Source: Actinophytocola sp036555685 (lineage in GTDB: Bacteria > Actinomycetota > Actinomycetes > Mycobacteriales > Pseudonocardiaceae). Taken from it: 64,000 nucleotides of DNA. Made by a program: the position numbers and the translations under genes. Below are positions 58,279 to 64,000 of the stretch, in pieces; the first letter of the stretch is position 1, and every line of letters begins with the position of its first letter. The stretch spans positions 13,251-77,250 of the forward strand of contig NZ_DATBKY010000306.1 in assembly GCF_036555685.1 (NCBI RefSeq), in the 5' to 3' direction. The notes under the pieces were generated by a model. That model made no database searches. It was not told the DNA's origin and saw nothing but the letters and a program-made list of their open reading frames with translations.

Positions 58279-59853
58279 TCAGTGGGCGAAGTGGCGCGTG
58301 CCGGTCAGGTACAGCGACGCGCCGACGGCCTCCGCCGCGGCGATGACCTCCGCGTCGCGGACCGAGCCGCCGGGCTGGACGATCGCCCGCACGCCCGCGT
58401 CCAGCAGGAGCTGCGGCCCGTCGGGGAACGGGAAGAACGCGTCGGACGCCGCGACGGAGCCGGCCGCCCGGTCGCCGGCGCGCTCGACCGCCAGGCGCGC
58501 CGCGTCGACGCGGTTGACCTGGCCCATGCCGACGCCGACGGTCGCCCCGCCCGACGCGAGCACGATGGCGTTCGACTTGACCGCGCGGCAGGTCCGCCAC
58601 GCGAACGCGAGATCGGCGAGCACCGCCTCGTCGACCGGTGAGCCGGTGGCGAGTGCCCACTTCGCCGGGTCGTCGCCCTCGGCGTCGATGATGTCGCGGC
58701 TCTGCATCAGCAGGCCGCCGGACACCGGGCGGATCTCCGCGCCGCCGCGGTGGGGCGGAGGGGCGAGCAGGATCCGGATGTTCTTCTTGCGGGACAGCAC
58801 GTCCACCGCACCGTCCGCATAGGACGGAGCGACGATCACCTCGGTGAAGACCTCCGCGACCTGCTCGGCCATGTCGACGGTCACCTCGCGGTTCGACGCG
58901 ATCACGCCGCCGAACGCGCTCAGCGGGTCGCACGCGTGCGCGCGCCGGTGGGCGTCCGCGACGGCACCCACACCGTCTACTGTGGACACCGCGATGCCAC
59001 ATGGGTTGGTGTGCTTGATGATCGCGACGCACGGCAGCTCGTGGTCGTACGCCGCCCGCCACGCGGCGTCCGCGTCGACGTAGTTGTTGTACGACATCTC
59101 CTTGCCGTGCAGCTGCTCCGCGGTCGCGAGGCCGCTGCCGCCGTGCGACGACACGTACAGCGCCGCCCGCTGGTGCGGGTTCTCGCCGTACCGCAGCACA
59201 CCCTGCCGACCCCAGCTCGCGCCCACCCATGCCGGGAAGATCTGGCCCTCCTCCGGCGCGAGCACCGACCCCATCCACGACGCGACGGCGATGTCGTACG
59301 ACGCGGTGTGCCGGTACGCGTCGACGGCGAGGGAGCGCCGGTCGGCCAGCGTGAAGCCGCCGTCGCGGACCTGCTCGAGCAGCCAGTGATACCGCCCCGG
59401 GTCGACGACCACGGCAACGGATCCGTGGTTCTTCGCGGCCGCGCGGACCATCGCGGGGCCGCCGATGTCGATCTGCTCGACGCACTCGTCCGGCGCCGCG
59501 CCCGAGGCGACGGCCTGCTCGAACGGGTACAGGTTCACGACCAGCAAGTCGTAGGGCTCGATGCCCAGCAGGTCCAGCTGCGCCACGTGGTCGGGGTTGC
59601 GCATGTCGGCCAGCAGGCCCGCGTGCACCCGCGGGTGCAGCGTCTTCACCCGGCCGTCGAGCGACTCCGGGAAGCCGGTCACCTGCTCGACCCGAGTCAC
59701 CGGAACTCCCGCGTCGGCGATCACCCGCGCGGTCCCGCCGGTCGACACGATCTCCACGCCGTTCGCGTGCAGGCCCGTGGCGAGCTCCAGCAGGCCGGTC
59801 TTGTCCGAAACGCCGATGAGGGCCCGGCGAACCGGGCGCCGGTCGTCAGTCAC
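58279..59853 (-). CDS. purH: Bifunctional AICAR formyltransferase / IMP cyclohydrolase
   Basis: Last two steps of IMP synthesis: formylates AICAR with 10-formyl-THF and closes the ring. The 524-residue protein has the N-terminal IMP cyclohydrolase domain (RALIGVSDKTGLLELATGLHANGVEIVSTGGTARVI, KTLHPRVHAGLLADM) and the C-terminal transformylase (RYGENPHQRAALYV, AIIKHTNPCG, CDPLSAFGGVIASN, FAWRTCRAVKSNAIVLA, SDAFFPFPDG). GTG at 59853 overlaps the purN stop (GTGA). Order perM-purN-purH matches M. tuberculosis Rv0955-Rv0957. Confidence 0.97.
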   Translation of the reverse strand: MTDDRRPVRRALIGVSDKTGLLELATGLHANGVEIVSTGGTARVIADAGVPVTRVEQVTGFPESLDGRVKTLHPRVHAGLLADMRNPDHVAQLDLLGIEPYDLLVVNLYPFEQAVASGAAPDECVEQIDIGGPAMVRAAAKNHGSVAVVVDPGRYHWLLEQVRDGGFTLADRRSLAVDAYRHTASYDIAVASWMGSVLAPEEGQIFPAWVGASWGRQGVLRYGENPHQRAALYVSSHGGSGLATAEQLHGKEMSYNNYVDADAAWRAAYDHELPCVAIIKHTNPCGIAVSTVDGVGAVADAHRRAHACDPLSAFGGVIASNREVTVDMAEQVAEVFTEVIVAPSYADGAVDVLSRKKNIRILLAPPPHRGGAEIRPVSGGLLMQSRDIIDAEGDDPAKWALATGSPVDEAVLADLAFAWRTCRAVKSNAIVLASGGATVGVGMGQVNRVDAARLAVERAGDRAAGSVAASDAFFPFPDGPQLLLDAGVRAIVQPGGSVRDAEVIAAAEAVGASLYLTGTRHFAH

Positions 59854-60467
59854 GGGATGCTCACCTTTCGTCCGTGCACCGTGTAGCCCGAGCGGGCCAG
59901 CAGCGCGATCACGTCGACCAGCAGGCGACGCTCGACAACCTTGATGCGCTCGTGCAGGGTCTCGACGTCCTCGTCCGGCGCCACGGTCACCGCCTGCTGG
60001 GCGACGATCGGGCCGGTGTCCACGCCGGCGTCGACCAGGTGCACGGTGCAGCCGGTGACCTTCACGCCGTGCGCGAGCGCGTCGGCGACCGCGTGCGCGC
60101 CGGGGAAGGCCGGCAGCAGCGCGGGATGGGTGTTCACGACCCGGCCGGCGAATCGTTCGAGGAACGTCGCGCCGAGGATCTTCATGAAACCGGCGGACAC
60201 GACCAGGTCCGGCTCGTACGCGGCGACCGCCTCGGTCAGCGCCTTGTCCCAGGCGTCGCGGTCGGGGTGGTCGGCGAGGCGCGCGACGAAGGTAGGCAGC
60301 CCCGCTCGCTCGGCGCGTGTCAGCCCCTCGATGGCGGGCCGGTCCGCGCCGACCGCGACCACGCGGGCGGGGTAGTCCGGACCGGCGCTCGCGTCGAGGA
60401 CGGACTGCAGGAGGGTTCCGGAACCGGAGACCAGGACGACGACCCGTGCCGGTCCATCCGGTCTCAC
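59850..60467 (-). CDS. purN: Phosphoribosylglycinamide formyltransferase
   Basis: Transfers formyl from 10-formyl-THF to GAR in purine synthesis. From GTG 60467 it is 205 residues: ARVVVLVSGSGTLLQSVLDA (nucleotide loop), DLVVSAGFMKILGATFLERF, RVVNTHPALLPAFPGAHAVADALAHGVKVTGCTVHLVDAGVDTGPIVAQ with the catalytic Asn-His-Asp set. Start is uncertain: no strong ribosome site; the frame is open upstream to 60686, but the extra residues look like shadow sequence. TAGGCT at 60518-60523 is a possible -10. Stop overlaps purH. Confidence 0.93.
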   Translation of the reverse strand: MRPDGPARVVVLVSGSGTLLQSVLDASAGPDYPARVVAVGADRPAIEGLTRAERAGLPTFVARLADHPDRDAWDKALTEAVAAYEPDLVVSAGFMKILGATFLERFAGRVVNTHPALLPAFPGAHAVADALAHGVKVTGCTVHLVDAGVDTGPIVAQQAVTVAPDEDVETLHERIKVVERRLLVDVIALLARSGYTVHGRKVSIP

Positions 60468-60679
60468 CGTGGCGGCCGACCCGCTCAGCGGACTCTCCCC
60501 GATGCGCGCATATGCGAAGCCTAGGACCTGGTCGGCAAAGCGCTCGCCCGGCCCGCCGCGGGCGGGCCAACTTCCGCGGCGTGTCCTTGCCGTCACTCGG
60601 CGTGCTGCCGGCCGAGTCAAGACCCCGCGGTTGAATGGACCGCCACGACGACACCACCGCGGAGATCCGGTGCGTTCTT

Positions 60680-61310
60680 CCGCCACCAGACGGTCCGGGT
60701 TCGAGATCGTCCGCTACGCCATCATCCGTTGCCAACTCATCTGCTACGAGACGATCCGCATCGAGATGGTCTAGAACCAAGCCGTCCGCAACAAGACGAA
60801 CCGCGGCCAGAGCGATCCGTGCCAGACGGCCTTCCGCAGTGTGATTCGTGCTGGAACGAACCGCAGGCCGAGGATCCATGGCAACACGACCTGGGCTCGA
60901 CGCCCGCTCCGACCGCGCCCGCTAGGAACGGTTCGAGTCGGGACGATCCGGTCGGAACCTTCAGGTTCTGGATCACTGGGTTCGAGATCGGCCGGTCGGG
61001 GATCGGCCGGCTCGGGATCGGCCGGCTCGGGATCGGCGGGGTCGGGATCGGAGGCTCGAGATCGGCGGGTTGCGGATCGTCTGTTTCGAGACGATCTGGG
61101 TTCGGATCGTTTGTTTCCGGATCAGGTCCGGGTGGGATCGTCCGAGTTCCTGCGATCTCCTTCCGGACCTTCCGCTTCTCGATCATCCGATTTCAGATCG
61201 TCCGTCTCGGGATCGTTTGCTTCCGGATCGTTTGCTTCCGGATCGTTTGCGTTGAGATCGTCTGCTTCGGGAGCATTCCGGGTTGGATCGTCTCGTGGAG
61301 CGGGTGACGT
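60680..61310. repeat. Degenerate GATC-rich, mostly 15-bp repeat region spanning the perM 3' end
   Basis: Variants of a 15-bp unit recur throughout: gatcggccggctcgg near 60980-61050 (four copies or so), ggatcgtttgcttcc near 61210-61250 (two and a half), and more diverged gatc-containing copies between and beyond. The 61122-61310 part encodes the perM tail; from 60468 to 61121 no clear gene exists. Downstream of the perM stop another minus-strand frame continues the same Asp-Pro-rich composition (61186 to about 60960), as if a frameshift ended the tail early. Confidence 0.65.
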
Positions 61311-62486
61311 GTCGGCGATAGGGCGAGGGCCGGTCAGCCAGGCGATGATCGCGGCCGGGATTCCTATCCACGCGACCAGCGCGATCGACACCGCCGCCGC
61401 ACGGAGGCTTACCGGGTCGTATGGGCCCATGCCCACCCGGCCGCCTCCGCTGCCGGCCAGCACCACGAAGACCAGCGCGACCACTCCGGCGGCGACCGCC
61501 GCGGCGCGCACCCGGGCCAGCGGCTCCGGGGCCACGTTCTTCAGTCGGCGGCCGACCAGCACGCCAACACCCAGCGGCAACCCCAACAGGGCCGGCCACC
61601 AGGCTGCCGGTTCCTCCGGCAAGGCGGCGAGCAACGGCAGGCCGGGCACCGGACCGCCGGTGAAGTTCAGCGGCGACACGACCACGATGCCCATCGAGAA
61701 GCCCGGACCGGCCAGGAAGCCGACGCCGGCGATCACCGCATTGGGCACGAACCCTACCGACAGCAACGCCATGCCCAGTCCGTTGCCGATGCCCGGCGCG
61801 GACACGGCGAACAGCTCCTTCGCCGTCGGCACGGACGTCAGCAGCGCAATCGACAGCAGCGCGCCCCCGGCCGCGAGCAGCCACACCACCGCGACCGCCC
61901 CGGCTCGGATGCCGGCCAGTGCCACGGCGTCCGTCCGCGCCGCGACCGCCGTCCGCAGGCCACAGGGACGCATCACTCCGACAGTCGCGGCCAGCGCGGC
62001 GATCAGAGCTGGGTAGTAGAACGCCGCAAGCGGGTCGACCGCGAGCTCGGGACTCGAGACCGCCAGCGCGACGGCTATCCCGGTCACGCCGTGCGCCACC
62101 GCCAGAGCGCCGACCGCCTGACCGGCCTGCCGCGGGCCCGACAACCGAAGCCGCTCGGCGGCGCCGGCCGCTGCCCGGGCGGCGATCAGCATCATCGCGA
62201 CGGTCGGCAGGAGCGGGAGCATGCCGAGCTCCAGCCCGCCGAGCGCGATCGGTACCTGATGGGCGGCCAGCCAGGCCGGCAGGGCGGCGACGACGACACC
62301 CGTCGTGGAGAAGTTCGTCAGCGGCGCGATCGCGGTGACCAGCGCAAGCAATGCGGCGACCGCGGCGTAGCCCGTGACGATCGAGCCGAGCGCAGCGAGT
62401 GTGAGAACCCGGAGCCGGGTGAGCTTCGAGACGGGTGCGTCGTCGACGCTGGCGTCGGTGGCTTCGAGGTCGAGGGGCGGCGCCAT
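61122..62486 (-). CDS. perM: DUF6350 membrane protein (PerM-like, cell-division associated)
   Basis: A 454-residue membrane protein with about ten hydrophobic helices, orthologous by position and family to M. tuberculosis PerM (Rv0955), which supports division and persistence under stress. Sequence landmarks: VSKLTRLRVLTLAALGSIVTGYA, VPIALGGLELGMLPLLPTVAMMLI, and VPGLPLLAALPE. The last 60 residues are a hydrophilic, Asp/Pro/Asn-rich tail with NDPEANDPEANDPET repeats that is absent from typical PerM cores. ATG at 62486; no ribosome site seen. Upstream of purN by 654 bp. Confidence 0.85.
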   Translation of the reverse strand: MAPPLDLEATDASVDDAPVSKLTRLRVLTLAALGSIVTGYAAVAALLALVTAIAPLTNFSTTGVVVAALPAWLAAHQVPIALGGLELGMLPLLPTVAMMLIAARAAAGAAERLRLSGPRQAGQAVGALAVAHGVTGIAVALAVSSPELAVDPLAAFYYPALIAALAATVGVMRPCGLRTAVAARTDAVALAGIRAGAVAVVWLLAAGGALLSIALLTSVPTAKELFAVSAPGIGNGLGMALLSVGFVPNAVIAGVGFLAGPGFSMGIVVVSPLNFTGGPVPGLPLLAALPEEPAAWWPALLGLPLGVGVLVGRRLKNVAPEPLARVRAAAVAAGVVALVFVVLAGSGGGRVGMGPYDPVSLRAAAVSIALVAWIGIPAAIIAWLTGPRPIADTSPAPRDDPTRNAPEADDLNANDPEANDPEANDPETDDLKSDDREAEGPEGDRRNSDDPTRT

Positions 62487-62617
62487 GCGGCCACTGTGGC
62501 ACGCGGACCGCGCCGCCAAGTGGAGGCACGCCGCCCGCGACCGCATCGGTGAACCGTGTCACCGCACGTCAACGGGGGTGGCCCCGGAGCTCCGGCGCCA
62601 CCCCCGTCGAGGTCTGG

Positions 62618-63292
62618 CTACTGCTGGGGGTACCCGCCCGGCGGCGTACCGGGGTGCCCGCCCGGCTGGCCGAACTGGCCCTGCTGCGGCGCGAACGTGG
62701 TCTGCTGCCCGGGCGCACCCGGCGGCGGGTACTGCCCCGGCGGCGGCTGCTGCGCCGGGAACTGCCCGGACGGCGGGTACATCCCGGGCGGCTGCTGCCC
62801 GTAGTGGTTCTGACCCGGGGTCGGCGCCTTGATGATCCCGGCCTCGAACAGGTACGCGACGACGGACGCGGCGCCCTGCAGGATGCCGAAGATCAGCAGC
62901 AGTATCGAGCCGACGCCGAGGTCGGGGTCGGTCGAGAACGTGAAGAAGAGGACGGTCAGCATGCCGGTGACGGAGAACGCCGCGGGCGCGATGCCGGCCT
63001 TGCGGTCGCCGCCCGGCAGGATCGCCGGCAGCACGAACAACCCGCCGAGCAGGAACAGCGCCGGTACCGGCGTGGGCGCGGCGAAGTAGCTCTGGCTGGC
63101 GCCGTCGTAGATGTCGGCGAAGCCGACGAAGAAGTTGATCAGACCGAGACCGGCGACGACGAGGTACATGATCTGCGGCAGGCCGAGCTTCATGCCGCCA
63201 CCCCCCGGCGGGGGTCCGTAGCCCGGTCCCTGAAGCGGCTGCTGCGGGCCCTGCCCCGGGTAGCCACCCGGTGCTCCGCCTGGGTAGGTCAT
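62618..63292 (-). CDS. DUF5336 membrane protein (34 kDa antigenic protein family, Rv0954-like)
   Basis: A 224-residue protein with a Pro/Gly-rich N-terminus, four hydrophobic helices (IMYLVVAGLGLINFFVGF, VPALFLLGGLFVLPAIL, FSVTGMLTVLFFTF, ILLLIFGILQGAASVVAYLF), and a long Pro/Gln/Gly-rich C-terminal tail. It matches the family of M. tuberculosis Rv0954, which also lies between sucD and perM. ATG at 63292 with GAGGAG upstream. Likely a division-site membrane protein by association (inference). Confidence 0.87.
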   Translation of the reverse strand: MTYPGGAPGGYPGQGPQQPLQGPGYGPPPGGGGMKLGLPQIMYLVVAGLGLINFFVGFADIYDGASQSYFAAPTPVPALFLLGGLFVLPAILPGGDRKAGIAPAAFSVTGMLTVLFFTFSTDPDLGVGSILLLIFGILQGAASVVAYLFEAGIIKAPTPGQNHYGQQPPGMYPPSGQFPAQQPPPGQYPPPGAPGQQTTFAPQQGQFGQPGGHPGTPPGGYPQQ

Positions 63293-63483
63293 CGCGTTGC
63301 TCTCCTCAGCTCACTCGACGCGATTGCAAACGGTCTCGGTTCCGAACCGACCGGGAAGGCCGGCTCGCCCCGCGCCCCTCCGACGACCGGAGCCGGCGGG
63401 TGGTTCCCCGTCGGGACCACCGTTGGGGCCGGACGCTACACCAGCTTCCGGCCCCAGGTCGTGCTGACCGCCGGTCGGCGTCC

Positions 63484-64000
63484 TCAGGCGGACGCGGCGA
63501 CGAGCTGACGGGCGAGGTCCGCGGTCTCCGACGGAGTCTTGCCCACCTTGACGCCGGCCGTCTCCAGCGCTTCCTTCTTCGCCTGCGCGGTGCCTGACGA
63601 GCCGGACACGATCGCGCCCGCGTGGCCCATGGTCTTGCCTTCCGGCGCGGTGAAGCCCGCGACATAGCCGACGACCGGCTTGCTCACGTGCTCCTTGATG
63701 TAGGCCGCCGCGCGCTCCTCCGCGTCACCGCCGATCTCGCCGATCATCACGATGACCTCGGTCTGCGGGTCGGCCTCGAACGCGGCGAGCGCGTCGATGT
63801 GCGTGGTGCCGATGACCGGGTCGCCGCCGATGCCGACCGCGGACGAGAAGCCGATGTCACGCAGCTCGTACATGAGCTGGTAGGTCAGCGTGCCCGACTT
63901 CGACACCAGGCCGATCCGGCCGGGACCGGTGATGTCCGCCGGGATGATGCCGGCGTTCGACTTGCCGGGGCTGATGACGCCCGGGCAGTTCGGGCCCACG
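63484..64000 (-). CDS. sucD: Succinate--CoA ligase alpha subunit, 5' end beyond window
   Basis: ADP/GDP-forming succinyl-CoA synthetase alpha subunit; only the C-terminal 171 residues lie here. Seen are GPNCPGVISPGKSNAGIIP, GRIGLVSKSGTLTYQLMYEL, GIGGDPVIGTTHIDAL, and the phosphohistidine loop GKTMGHAGAIVSGSSGTAQAK with the catalytic His. The remaining N-terminal part and sucC are expected to the right. Downstream 63293-63483 is a short gap with no feature noted; the DUF5336 gene follows. Confidence 0.96.
   Translation of the reverse strand, partial: VGPNCPGVISPGKSNAGIIPADITGPGRIGLVSKSGTLTYQLMYELRDIGFSSAVGIGGDPVIGTTHIDALAAFEADPQTEVIVMIGEIGGDAEERAAAYIKEHVSKPVVGYVAGFTAPEGKTMGHAGAIVSGSSGTAQAKKEALETAGVKVGKTPSETADLARQLVAASA

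Noticed and set aside
60729..61307. 192-codon plus-strand ORF with Ile/Gly/Arg repeats
   Set aside because: Produced by the GATC-rich 15-bp repeats read on the wrong strand; it runs against the perM tail.
1..64000. Mobile elements, prophage or integrated island
   Set aside because: No transposase, integrase, phage gene, terminal repeats or att-like duplication was found; composition is broadly even except in the short intergenic regions noted.

Overview
This is a gap-free stretch of a high-GC actinobacterial chromosome. The mix of families points to the Pseudonocardiales (inference): an SsgA-like sporulation/division protein and a conservon (cvnA-D) argue against Mycobacterium, while a complete mce lipid-import operon and a sucD - DUF5336 - perM - purN - purH block match the order known from M. 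tuberculosis Rv0952-Rv0957. I saw no rRNA, tRNA, CRISPR array, transposase or prophage gene. Many genes overlap as ATGA or GTGA, which fixes several start codons.

Layout. 1-3.6 kb: the left edge cuts a sugar ABC transporter ATPase gene overlapping its ROK regulator, followed by a second ROK regulator. 3.7-12.6 kb: housekeeping genes (DUF1508 protein, D,D-carboxypeptidase, YihY membrane protein, trpS, HD phosphohydrolase, metallo-beta-lactamase-fold enzyme, icd, an acetyltransferase, a HhH-GPD repair protein). 12.7-16.6 kb: the conservon cvnABCD behind a clear sigma-A-type promoter. 16.6-22.3 kb: two paralogous ECF42-type sigma factor + DGPF-protein cassettes pointing away from each other, with a VOC protein and argS between them. 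22.3-28.4 kb: methyltransferases, small proteins, an SsgA-like regulator, mdh, DUF3017, folD and a DMT transporter. 28.5-32.3 kb: a 916-residue protein ending in a TNT (NAD+ glycohydrolase toxin) domain, with convergent pentapeptide-repeat and universal-stress genes. 32.3-33 kb: gene-free DNA with two perfect DnaA boxes.

33-39.5 kb holds the SOS mutagenesis genes imuA', imuB and dnaE2. Two unrecognised small ORFs (68 and 153 codons) lie between imuB and dnaE2, and all four genes are joined by ATGA overlaps. imuA' has a perfect LexA-type box; imuB has its own near-consensus promoter, apparently leaderless, overlapped by a second LexA-like box. This is the most interesting locus in the window.

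39.6-44.3 kb: an antibiotic-exporter-type ABC transporter with its TetR regulator, then a PucR-type regulator. 44.3-58.1 kb: three secreted proteins and a full mce operon (mceG-yrbEA-yrbEB-mceABCDEF-two Mce-associated proteins), whose promoter overlaps an 18-bp near-palindrome. 58.2-64 kb: purH, purN, perM with a degenerating 15-bp repeat at its 3' end, a DUF5336 protein, and sucD, cut by the right edge.

Terminators are mostly long perfect GC stems without a T-run, as is usual in this group.
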